From Phytoseiulus persimilis (taxonomy: Eukaryota; Arthropoda; Arachnida; Mesostigmata; Phytoseiidae): DNA of 64,000 nt. The notes beneath the pieces were generated by a model that saw only the letters and a program-made list of their open reading frames with translations, ran no database searches and was not told the origin of the DNA. Positions within the stretch are counted from its first letter, which is position 1; each line of letters opens with the position of its first letter. This document shows, in pieces, positions 43,370 to 54,602 of this stretch. The stretch spans positions 1-64,000 of the forward strand of contig JAQZDE010000119.1 of the NCBI GenBank assembly GCA_037576195.1, read 5' to 3'. The position numbers and the translations under genes are program-made.

Positions 43370-44373
43370 ATGGCAGCCGTTGCGTGTGTTGTACCCGCGG
43401 GCGGAGTGGGAAGTCGCATGGGCTCTTGTACCCCCAAGCAGCTGCTAACGTTGCACGGCAAAAGTATACTCGCTCATACATTGGGTAATTTGAGGAAGGT
43501 TTCCGCCGTCGACCTGATCGTGGTGGTCACCTCCACACCGATGATGGAAAAGATCCAAATGGTAGTCGATGATGTTCTCGATGATTGGTCAGTATTTATG
43601 AACATGATTTATCCAGAATCTATCTTTGTGAAACGTTATAGGCGCGGAATTTGATAATTTCTTCTATACACTTCCTCAAGCGAGGGATGCCTGATCGAGG
43701 TCATAGCGAGGAAGGGCGTGGACTCGAGGCACGCTTCGATCAAGACCGGAGTGGATCATTTGAAAGGCCGTGGCTTCCGATCCGTAATCGTCCATGATGC
43801 TGTGCGGCCCCTCGTACCGCAAGAGGTACGGAAATCACCAGACTGTCGAGTTATGTGAGCGTATGAGCTTTGAAATCTCCTAAAAGCTCGATTTTTTCCC
43901 CGAAGCTTGTAGATGATCTCTTGAGAGCATCCGAGGAAACAGGTGCTGCAGGACCCTGGGTCAGTTTGGTCTCGACAGTATTGAAGATTGACGCGCAAGG
44001 TTTCATGCAGGCGACAGTACCGAGGTACCCCGATGAAAACGGAGACCGCTTCGTCGCCAGCGAGATGCCCCAAGTTTTCAGGTTTGGCTCGGAAAGTTGA
44101 GATACGCGAATGGGAGTTGCATTCACGGGAACTCGGTGTGAAATATTCACATCTTCCAGGTACGAAATTCTCAAGACAGCTTACGACAGCTGCAGTCAGC
44201 ACGAACTTCTCCACGGAACAGAATGTCTGGAGTTAGTTCGACGGTATTGCGGTATCCAGCCGAGAATGCTCGAAGGGGATCGGGATACGCTGTGGAAAGT
44301 TACGAAGCCGGCAGACCTTTCGGTTGCGTTCGACGCTCTTCAACCTGTACTTCCGCATCCGGCCTGTCCTTGA
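43370..44373 (+). CDS. CRPPA: CRPPA/ISPD, ribitol-5-phosphate cytidylyltransferase
   Basis: Four exons, 43370-43587, 43681-43825, 43906-44081 and 44160-44373, give 250 residues. The nucleotide-binding signature [13 protein letters not shown] followed by PKQLL is intact. So are [48 protein letters not shown] and [14 protein letters not shown]. The enzyme makes CDP-ribitol (or methylerythritol cytidylate in the bacterial family) from CTP; in animals it feeds O-mannosyl glycan building on alpha-dystroglycan. The closest pattern is animal CRPPA (TECL, LWKVT), not plastid IspD. Human CRPPA has about 200 more residues at the C-terminus; here the stop falls right after the catalytic domain. A GTG-initiated extension to 43331 is in frame but the ATG at 43370 is preferred. 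Confidence 0.92.
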
Positions 44374-44804
44374 AAAGCCCCTCGTTCTGCTCAGAACGTT
44401 CATGATAGAAGGAAAACGCTGTAAAGATCACCTCCATCCCATGATTTATTGTTAATCATCAATACCTGTCTCCCTATCAATAAACAGAAGCTATAAGTCA
44501 GAGTTGTCCAACGTCAACATTGGAAGGTACCGGGTCAAAATGCACGCGAATATCAACAGTCCTGGAAGTCTCGCGCCCTGGTTATGAACAATGCAACACG
44601 AGTAGAATGAGGCGCAGTGAAGAACTGATGAAGAGCATTGACGAAAGGTACCGACATCGGCATCACGTGAACGAACAGGCCATCCTTCACAGCACTAGGC
44701 GCCTCAACGACCAAAACCCGTCGTTCACGTGAGCAGAAGGAATGGACCACAAATTTTCTCGGCAGCGCACTCGAGACTCATTTGTGCGCGTCCGGATCCT
44801 CAAC
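44374..44804. other. Convergent spacer CRPPA / INPP1
   Basis: About 430 bases between two stops. CAATAAA occurs at about 44478, in plus orientation, and may end CRPPA. No gene seen. Confidence 0.5.
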
Positions 44805-46197
44805 TCAAGGGCGCCATTCTCGCAGAAGGGTGAGGACCCTCTCCAGATCTTTCTCGTCTCTATACGCCAATAAACCACCGGAGTTCTGAGCGGCAACCCT
44901 ATCGCCGACGTTGTAGCGAATTGGCTTTTCTTCGAGGAACTCCCGCACGCCGCCACCCTGAGCTTCCAAAAGAGCATGAGGTGCGCAAACGTCCCAGCGA
45001 TAAGTGCTGCCCTTCGTGCACAAGTAAACGCTGCACCAACCAAGGGCCACGGTCAAAATTTTGTATCCCGCACCGGCACAGTGGACGACAGAGAATTCCT
45101 TGCTTAGCTTCGCAATCAAGTCAGGGTCTTCGGTGGATGAGAGGACGATGTCTTTGACCGGCGGTAGTGATTTCATACTAGTGATTTTCCCAAAACTGAA
45201 ATACGAACGGGTTGGTCCTCCTTCGGGGGTAGTGAAGGGCTGAGATACCACAGCGAAACAAGGAACTCCCGATGATCTCCGATACCCTCCGATGAGAATG
45301 GTACAGCAGTTCAGTCCGAATCTAGACGGCCCTCCGTCAGCATCGTCGTCCCAGCGGCCTTGGACGTATTCGTAGGTGCCATCTGAAAAACGTCAGACTC
45401 GTCTGTATTCTCGCTCCATTCTAGTATATCTGTGAAACGATTACAGACTGCAGCCGAGATAGCACCAGAGATATGTAACAGGAGCCACTGGAATCGGACC
45501 AACCTATTGGGTCTATCCAGAGCCCAATGTCGTCTATGGGGACGTCCTGCTCCTTGAGACGCGCCTCTGCTCTGACGAATTCTTCTCGGATCGACTCCTC
45601 CACCCTGGGCTCCGCGTGAGCTGCGTGTGCCAAAAGAGCGGCTGCCGTGGAATTCCCATCAAGGACCTGCGCGGACCTTCAAGTTATAGCAAGCTTTTTC
45701 GTTCTAGAGTGGTCGATCGAGAGATTATCAGGATCCCTGAGACCCTCGGGCGAATACTTGACCCCACGAACCTGTTCCAATAGTTCAGCAGTTCCGGCTT
45801 CTGTGGATTTCATCTCCACCAGTATCTGATGGCCCTTGGCGTTCGTGAATTCGTTCGTTTCTTCACCACGAATATGTGGCCTCAATGCCGGGAACTGTGA
45901 TGGGAAATCGTCAGCAGAGGATGAATTGGACTCCAGGGCTCCATCATATTCCATCTACGTCTTCGTTACCTTTTGGGTCACGTAATGCTTGACTGTCTCC
46001 TGGATCAGAACGTCAGCCAAAGTTTTGAAGTCATGGAGGAATCGAGTATTTCGTTCTTCCCCGCTCTTTTCTTGGACCAGGAGGGCAAACAGCTCCCGTT
46101 CGGACCGACATTCTCTGGCGATGCGCGCAGCTCTCTCACTGACTTCAAGCAAAGTCCACAAGAGAGGGGAGGCATCCGTGTTCAACGTGTCTGTCAT
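44805..46197 (-). CDS. INPP1: INPP1, inositol polyphosphate 1-phosphatase
   Basis: Four exons, 45970-46197, 45772-45894, 45504-45666 and 44805-45382, give 363 residues (human 399). The start MTDTLNTDASPLLWTLLEVS leads into RFLHDFKTLADVLIQETVKH. Then come EETNEFTNAKGH, carrying the metal-binding EE pair, and IGLWIDPIDGTYEYVQGRW with the DPxDxT lithium-sensitive phosphatase motif. The end has TYRWDVCAPHALLEAQGGG, the WDxxA motif of the same superfamily. The enzyme removes the 1-phosphate from inositol 1,4-bisphosphate and 1,3,4-trisphosphate in the cytosol and needs magnesium. All phases agree and all introns are GT-AG. An in-frame upstream ATG at 46251 exists but the chosen start matches the family. 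It is convergent with CRPPA. Confidence 0.95.
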
Positions 46198-47040
46198 CCT
46201 GGAAGAACGACTTCTCTTGAAACACTCGACTGAGTTGGGCAACGTTTTCAATCAAGAGCTTTCCTCATTGAGCCACTCGTGCGCTCGAGCTCGGCAATCG
46301 CTGGAGTTGAAGCATAAACCACTGGAAAGCGAGCCGAGGAATAGACTGCTGAACCGCCACTTCCGAGACCACTCATGATGGTGGACACTCACAAGGCTCC
46401 TGACTGCAAGACAGCTTGCCGCGATCGAGTTTTGAATATCTGCAATGATCCATCGTCCGTTCAGTTCCTCGATTATTGAGGCACAAGCTGTCCACCTTAG
46501 CCGAGCATGCTCATAACGACGCGCACAGGACGCGGACCATGTTTCGGTCGCCTCGAAGGGATGTCCGTCAAGTCTCGATCGAAGCAGTCATCCTATCTAT
46601 AAGTCATCGCACATAACCTCCAAATAACTCCGGCGTATTCTTGGGCATCTCTTCCCTCGGGCTTAAGGCTTACGCCGTGGTATGCCTTGCTAGAACTGTG
46701 GCGACCCTGAAAAAATCGCCGGCGAGCAGGGAACAGGACCGTGGAGGGCGGTTCATCTCCGAGCAGCTCTCTCCGAGGTGTTGTGTCGCAACACAACACA
46801 AACTCTGCAGTGAAGTCAGCTGATCGCTGAGATAACTCTGCGCACTAATCGACTAACCTTCGAATGGTTGGGTCGCTGCTTCTCATGGGCCGAGTAGAGC
46901 ACTATTTGGAGCCCCTAAGACATCCGTGCGACGGGAGGTCGACTTTGGAACTGAAAGAGCTCTCGACGTCAATCGGAGATTACCGGAGCCTTCACGCTCA
47001 GCTGGAACTCGGGGAGCAGCGCCACCTTCCTTCGGTTAAG
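46198..47040. other. Unassigned region upstream of INPP1
   Basis: Should contain the INPP1 promoter. Open frames around 46864-47055 look partly protein-like (RREVDFGTERALDVNRRLPE in one frame) and may be earlier exons of the unknown plus-strand gene at 47041, but the frame is not settled. Confidence 0.35.
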
Positions 47041-47645
47041 TCACTGGCGTTCTAATCGACGGAAATGCGCGAACGCGAAGAGGACTCGGACCAGTGGAGC
47101 AGTATCTGTCATTTCTAAATCGGGATGTGTCCGATGGCTCGTCTCTGCACGATTGGAATGTGCCACTGAAGTGCTCTCAGTTATTCGATCCCCGTCGGAG
47201 GAGGAGAAAAGCCTCGACCAAGGCCCATCGACGAGCCGAAACACCATCGACAGCGACAGGTAGGTAGGCTTGTTCGCTGTACGAAACTTCGGTTTGCGTA
47301 GGCGTTGACATTTCAGAGAGAGGCGCTACCATTGAACGCCACCTCGGTTCGGGTACAGGGCAAATCAATTCTGATTCTCGGAGAACCTGCCCGATGGAGC
47401 TCTGGAAACATAGCGACAGAAATCTTACACCATATGGCCGGGTCGGAATTTTCTGAATTCCTCCACAATCGAGGGTTCTTCCTCCCGAACGGCACCCGGA
47501 GCTCATCCCGATTGGCCTCTGGATCGTTGAATCGGGCATGCGAGAATATCGGGATCGAGCGTTGGAGAGAGAGGGAGCTCATCTCCAGCTTGCAAGAGTC
47601 CTCTCGCGGCATATGGGTGCGAGGTGGCGCCATATGGACAGCTGA
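47041..47645 (+). CDS. Unknown multi-exon gene ending just before TMEM184
   Basis: Three exons keep phase: 47041-47259, 47317-47441 and 47502-47645. The 5' end is open, since 47041 follows an acceptor (GGTTAAG) and the earlier exons are not known. The protein reads DGNARTRRGLGPVEQYLSFL, a long basic patch (DPRRRRRKASTKAHRRAE), IERHLGSGTGQINSD, and a C-terminal helical part IPIGLWIVESGMREYRDRAL continuing EREGAHLQLARVLSRHMG to a stop at 47643-47645. I do not recognise the family; the basic patch would suit a nuclear or RNA-binding protein. The last acceptor (CACCCGGAG) is weak and was chosen for phase. The ATG of TMEM184 lies 27 bases after this stop. Confidence 0.42.
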
Positions 47646-47672
47646 AGAGATGTCGCTATATTACAGGACGGA

Positions 47673-49329
<1,657 letters not shown>

Positions 49330-49837
49330 GCCTCTTCCAAGTAGTTCCAAACCACGTGAAACCGTAGGGAGGGGACGAACTACTTGACTCAGAAAGTCCT
49401 CCATTCCAGAGCGTGGTACAACGCGCTGTTTGTCGACGGGGGGATCGTCTTCAAATGCTCTGCCGGAGCATCCGAAGCGACCCTGGGAGTCAGATCGAAC
49501 TTATCATGCAGAACATCGTTCAATCGTTGCCCTATATCGATCGGAGCCTCGTCATGTGTTATCATGGGATCAGTTAGGGATGTCGGCTGGGATTCAAAAC
49601 TATTAGGCGCCAGACTCTAAAGAGAAGTATTTCTTGGAGGAGCTGACAGTTTGTTTTCGTTCAACATGGGAAACTTCCTCGCGATCACGAATCCTCGTGT
49701 GCTCATCTATTGCTTATTACTGCCGCTCTGCTTCATGGTGTGGAGTGTGTGAATTCCGATCGGGAACGGAATCCTGAATCATTCTTCAACGAAATAAATA
49801 CACCGCTGTCTCAAAGAAAAAGACTCTTCTTCAAACA
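49330..49837. other. 3' region of TMEM184
   Basis: 3' UTR of TMEM184 with AATAAA near 49793. No other gene seen. Confidence 0.5.
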
Positions 49838-50059
49838 TCAATTTTCGTTTAGCCTTAAGACAGCCGACGCATGATCAGCCAACCTTGGAGAAATTTCTGC
49901 CACTTCTGTCCCAATGGAACGCAGCAAGACACAACTCATCCTAGCATACAGATGATCTCTCAGATCACTGTCTTCTGAACGCAAATAGTCAAATGCAAAT
50001 AGTTCTTCTTGCCATTCTAGTATATGTTTCTTCGCCTTGAGCAGAAGTCTTCGGACCAT
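49838..50059 (-). CDS. Unknown small alpha-helical protein or terminal exon
   Basis: A 73-codon frame, strongly protein-like: MVRRLLLKAKKHILEWQEEL, then FAFDYLRSEDSDLRDHLYAR and MSCVLLRSIGTEVAEISPRL. The frame stays open above the ATG (EVLDGRM), with a possible acceptor at about 50085 (AACCATCAG), so this may be the last exon of a longer gene. No family recognised. Its stop lies about 40 bases from the TMEM184 poly(A) signal on the other strand. Confidence 0.42.
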   Translation of the reverse strand: MVRRLLLKAKKHILEWQEELFAFDYLRSEDSDLRDHLYARMSCVLLRSIGTEVAEISPRLADHASAVLRLNEN

Positions 50060-50202
50060 TCTTCCATCGAGAACCTCTCTGATGGTTTGGAGAAACCTAA
50101 AGCGGAACGGAGAACGATCACATCGCTATGTGCCATGTACGCTCGCTCTAGAGATACCCTCCCGCGTTGGACTGTCGACTCCATCCGCTTCCAGCTACGC
50201 AG

Positions 50203-50687
50203 ATAAGAGCGAACGTAGTGAAGGAACTAGCGAAATTCTTTCAAGAAGATGAATCGAAAGATAGGAATGAAGACAACGAGGAGCCGGTCAATCCAACGTC
50301 CTCGTTCGAAGCATTCTCATAGAGTTTCCAGCGTCGGACTCGCACGAGACCTGAACGCAGCTCGAACTCGGGCGCCAGAGAAAGAACCCTCGAGAGAGCG
50401 AGGCTTCGCATGCTGTTGCGTGGGTACTAGAGGAGCCTAGCTATGACTTCAACTCTGAAAGGATGTATGGCCTGATAGAACTTTCGGATGAAGAGCTGCT
50501 CGATGTTATCGCGCAAATCACAGATGCACATGAACCCGTCGCCCCGCCAGAGCCCGGTTCCGTTCCACGAATTCCGGTCAGTTGGGTGAGTCGATGCAAG
50601 TCCCGCCAAGCAGGATTTCTCCCGCTATTGAAAACGGTCCACTTCCAGAAAAGTATCTCATGGGAGTCCATTTACGAGCCCCCATGA
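50203..50687 (+). CDS. Unknown acidic protein, partly resolved
   Basis: Coding-like segments: one after CTACGCAG at 50203 (NVVKELAKFFQEDESKDRNE, DNEEPVNPTSSFEAF). One after GCCTAG at 50441-50576 (MYGLIELSDEELLDVIAQIT, EPVAPPEPGSVPRIP). And a phase-matched short last exon at 50649-50687 (KSISWESIYEPP, stop). The donor of the first segment was not fixed. Alternative frames after 50649 also look protein-like (APMIFRDCRSRDRQNAELE; AAIDRMLSLRREFGLHEALM), so the 3' end is uncertain. No domain recognised. Confidence 0.38.
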
Positions 50688-50799
50688 TCTTTCGCGACTG
50701 CAGGAGCCGCGATCGACAGAATGCTGAGCTTGAGACGAGAATTCGGACTTCATGAGGCGCTCATGGCCGTCTTCTCGACCGATGCCTGAAAGCTTCATC

Positions 50800-51980
50800 G
50801 GGAAGAGACTTCAGTCCGGTTCGATTCTTGTTGGGGGAGAACCGTGCGTGGTTGAAACCGAGCACCCTCGATGATAGATTCATTTTGCGGAGAGCATTAC
50901 AGAACGGACTCCTTTGAAGCGAGAAATTGTGCTGCAGAAAACTTGTATCCCTACCATGTGCCACAGTCGTTGTGTACATGTATTGTCCAGTAACTCTTAC
51001 AAGCAGATGCTCTCTTAATGTGAATCAGAAAATTCCCTGGGGGCTTCATCTATGCCGAAGATATGGGTTGGGCCTTCGAGGAACTGAGTTGTCAGTTCTA
51101 TGTCCATAGGATCATCCGGTTCCCGACGTTATCGCGATGAAACTCATGGCAAAATATCCCAGACATGCCCAAGATTACTCTCTGAATGACTTCCGGTTGG
51201 TTGCGTTCATAACCGCGGTTCTGAGGTTGCGGTTCTCGGTTAACCGTAACCGCGGTTATTTGCAGAGCCTAGTTACCAGTCGAGGCACGAGCGCTCGGGG
51301 CGCGATGAGCAGCCGACAACTTTACCGACGCGTCGATTGAGATCTGAAAGCTCTGCGAGCTATGGACTGAGGAAAACTTCATCGAGGTATTCGCACGGTT
51401 CTTATGGAAACTTCAGCTCGAGAAACTCTTGTGCGTGAATGTTGCCAGTATATTATTTCATCACCACCGCGTAACCGAATTCCATAATGTACCTCACAGT
51501 CCGACCCGCCGAGCTCTGAAGGGCAAATTGATGTAACGCTTCTATGTCGAAGCTACTAGACAGCTCGTTCTCAATGGAGACGATCGCGAGATTTCGAACG
51601 CAACCGACTCATTCTTGAGAGCAGATAGGACAAGCTTGAATCTGAGCAAAAAAATCCCCCATAGGTAGCAGTGCTCATCGCCAACGTCAAGGAAGTTCGC
51701 ATGCAAACGATCAGGTTTGCCAGACAAATATCGGGCCGTTGTTCATTGTGAACTGTAGATGCCAAAGCAGACTCCTTTTGACAATTGCATCCCTTCCCTG
51801 CGTTGAACAGCTTCTGAGATTTTCTTGAAGATTCTTTCGCTCAACTATGAACTCTTCCTCGTTCATATCCAGATTGATAGATTCTATTCACATGGTTCGT
51901 GGTTCATTGGATCTGATGCGTGCGTTCACGAATCAACCTTTCAATTCAGCGGCGAGCACGTCCGGCGGATCCTCTTTTGT
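50800..51980. other. Unassigned region with palindrome cluster
   Basis: No supported gene. AACCGCGGTT occurs at 51211-51220 and 51248-51257, with GGTTAACC at 51238-51245 between them. Confidence 0.45.
51211..51257. promoter_or_regulatory. Cluster of AACC/GGTT palindromes
   Basis: Two identical 10-base palindromes (AACCGCGGTT) 37 bases apart, with a third palindrome (GGTTAACC) and a GCGGTT half site between. Such spacing suits a protein-binding cluster; the factor is unknown, and Grainyhead-type sites (AACCGGTT) are only similar. Confidence 0.3.
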
Positions 51981-51984
51981 TGCG

Positions 51985-52247
51985 TTCCCATGCTTCGAGA
52001 AGTCGCTTTCTCGTGTTCACCAATGTATGATTCAGCTCGCTGGTCGAGGAGAGCAGCGAGGTGTCTGGGCAGTCTTCTGGAGGATCAACTGCGTCAGCTC
52101 CTCTGCAGATTCACCCTCCGCTTCGATGAAATTAGCGGAAGATTCGACTACGCTGAAATGGGATCCACCGACTTTCACGCAGCGCAGTCTCTGGCTCATC
52201 TGATCGTCATGCGATACTTCTGGCGTGCTGTCACAGGCGATTCATGA
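51985..52247 (+). CDS. Possible unknown exon
   Basis: An open stretch ending at 52247 reads SARWSRRAARCLGSLLEDQL, RQLLCRFTLRFDEISGRFDY and AHLIVMRYFWRAVTGDS. It has the look of a helical protein, but two other frames in the same stretch are also open, and no partner exons were found. Confidence 0.25.
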
Positions 52248-53530
52248 ATATTCGGCTTCCACCGCCCGCTTGGAAAAATTCTCCTTGACATGGTTCCCTG
52301 GGAGAGCGATTATGACATTTTTAATCGTTTGTGACATGTGGGAGACTTCCCCTCACTTCCCAGCGTCGTTTTCGCAACACTGGGGTGCCAGTGTTCTCGA
52401 ATGAAAGCAGTTAAAATGAATCGACGATTGAAGCGGGATAAGCTCCGCTCAGCCCGCGTCGTTTCTCAATCGAATCTCGTTTTGTAGTTCATCGATTCGC
52501 CACAGGTGCGTTGGCCTGTAGTCCCGTCTGAACCGAAGCTCCCTTGAGACCCTAAGGAGTTCCCTATCGGACGAGACCATTGAGTGATGACTCCGATTAT
52601 CACTTCAAGTAAAGAGCGAAACGGCCGATGCGAAAGGGACTCCCCTACCAAGTGAGGGCTCGGGGTGATCTCATAATGATGAACTATCCCATTTTGCTCC
52701 GAGGCTCTTGCTCTGTATGAATGAGCTCCCAAACCTGAGAATCCCCTCTCTGATCCACTGTCGAGCCATCGGGTCACAGTGAGAATATGTGGAGCAGGAA
52801 TGAGATGGATGTTGCAGGACAGCCTTGGCGCAGACTCTCCGCTGACTCCACTTATGCCACGGAAAGTTTCTCGTATGTGGCTGCATAATCGGCTCCATAA
52901 TACAGGTTCCTCGATTCATCGGCCTCTTCCGGACGATTTGATCAATCGATCGCACTGGGTTCCATCAAGCGTCTGATAGTCTGAGAGAGATGTTGCCATT
53001 TCTCTGAGCTCGGAAGACTTCGTTGGGACACTGTCTACAGAGCGAATGCTATACGATGAATATAAACTCACTCGGCACCCTGAATATTTGAATGCCAGTG
53101 TATGAGCATAAGGAAAAAGGGGGCATCGATAGTATCCATTGCATGCCTCAACGTGTGGGTACCCAGCCTCGGCAAGCCCTCCGAATCGGCTTCGTTCGGT
53201 GGCGCTTTTCCCGCCTCATCGCCAAGCTTCTAGGCCGAGATTACTCCGCCAAGATGGTGGCTGGCCGAGCTTTGCGGCGCTGTCCGGCAGAGCCGCTCGT
53301 ACGGGTCCTCTAAATAATGCGTTCATTGGGTACTTTTTGAGCGCTTGTGGCCGCCTCCCCTCTCTATGCTCCACTTCTTCTCGATCTTCATCCACGGGGG
53401 TTCGGATATTCGGGAGCACATGTGGAGCAGCAGACGGGCAACTGGCTGTGGCATGGATGGAGACAACAGAGCGTCTCCGCCAAGGCTGTACTGCAACATC
53501 CATTCCATTCCTGTTCTAAATTTTCTCACC
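52248..53530. repeat. Diverged inverted duplication
   Basis: The segment at about 52797-52905 on the plus strand and the segment at about 53400-53512 on the minus strand are related. Their translations read GMRWMLQDSLGADSPLTPLM and GMEWMLQYSLGGDALLSPSM, and 26 of 29 bases agree in the best block. This suggests copies of an interspersed repeat in opposite orientation. No transposase domain is seen. The rest of the stretch has no supported gene. Confidence 0.5.
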
Positions 53531-53965
53531 ATGAAGCCGTCCACCGATCAGCGACGGGGGCTTTACAGAGAATCGGAGGGGGAATTCGTTGCCAGTCGAA
53601 GGCACCCGAATATCCTCGACCACGGCGTCGAGCTGGAGAGCTATCAGCTAGATGCCGCCACCCAAACTGATGACAGAAGCTTCCTCTGATGGAGCGAGCT
53701 GGCGAAGAGGACAGCCACTACTCTGGAATTCCTTCACAGTGGGCGATGGGAGACGGGAAAGAAACGATCTAGAGAGAGCGCCAGAGGGTTTCACGGAGAC
53801 GAAGATTTCAACTTACGCGTCGCGGAGTCCCCGGCCTCACCGCAGCTCGTGCCTGGCTGGTTCTTCTCCCAGGAGTATGATGACCAGATCCTCACGGAAT
53901 CCGTGGGGAGGAAATCGCCGCAAGCTTTTGTGGAGAGTAATCGAATGTTTTTTCATTTCACTTGA
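53531..53965 (+). CDS. Unknown coding stretch interrupted by one in-frame TGA
   Basis: From ATG at 53531 the frame reads MKPSTDQRRGLYRESEGEFV and ELESYQLDAATQTDDRSFL, then TGA at 53687-53689. It continues open in the same frame for 91 codons to TGA at 53963-53965: TLEFLHSGRWETGKKRSRES, LVPGWFFSQEYDDQILTESV. Both halves look like real protein. The second half faintly recalls the eIF4E transporter (4E-T/EIF4ENIF1) region around its WF and DDKILEE residues, but this is weak. A different frame (53652-54059) is also open here, so splicing around the TGA is possible. It may be a decayed gene, a readthrough gene or a mis-joined pair of exons. Confidence 0.35.
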
Positions 53966-54602
53966 CCGGTATTCGGGGGTGAGTGGATACGATTTGCAGG
54001 TCGAGCAGATCTACGGATCCAACACGAATTATCTTTGGGAAACACCAAGGAATGGTTAGGAGAACTGTCTGCCTCTCTGGACGCGGGCTTTCTGCCCACG
54101 CGGAGTGACTTTTTATTTTTAAGACACTCCAGATAACTGACTCATGGAGAAACTCCGACGGGCTATAGCGTTCAAGATTGACTATTCCCCAGTGCCCCGT
54201 TATCAGGTCAGTCAAACCCACCCTGGTCTCGTCCTCGACACATGTGCTGTGATGATTGTAAACATAGCAGACGATAGCCTCTTGTTGATGTTCGAAACAA
54301 TCCGCGAGTGATGACTTTTTGAAGTTCCGTAATAAGATAAATCGGACGAGGACTTGCTCGGAGCATCTTAGAACGAATACGGATCCTGATGCATGCGGCA
54401 TTCCAGTGATGTGGACGGCCACGAGACTGTCATGGACTGTCTTCCTCAAGCGACAGTTCCAATGTGGTACCCAAAGACGACTCACTGTTGGAAAAGCTTC
54501 CCCGTGCAAACTGTCTTGGCTCAAGCGTCGAGACAATATGAATCCGGATATTCTCGTCGGAGAGGAGGACTCAGCAGGGGAGGTTGGACGAGTTTCGATA
54601 TC
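53966..54602. other. Spacer before the mTERF gene
   Basis: Should hold the promoter and 5' UTR of the mTERF gene. A 192-codon minus-strand frame (53958-54536) overlaps but has no family match or splice support. Confidence 0.4.

Noticed and set aside
53958-54536. 192-codon open frame on the minus strand.
   Set aside because: It overlaps the better plus-strand stretch, has no family resemblance and no splice-site support.
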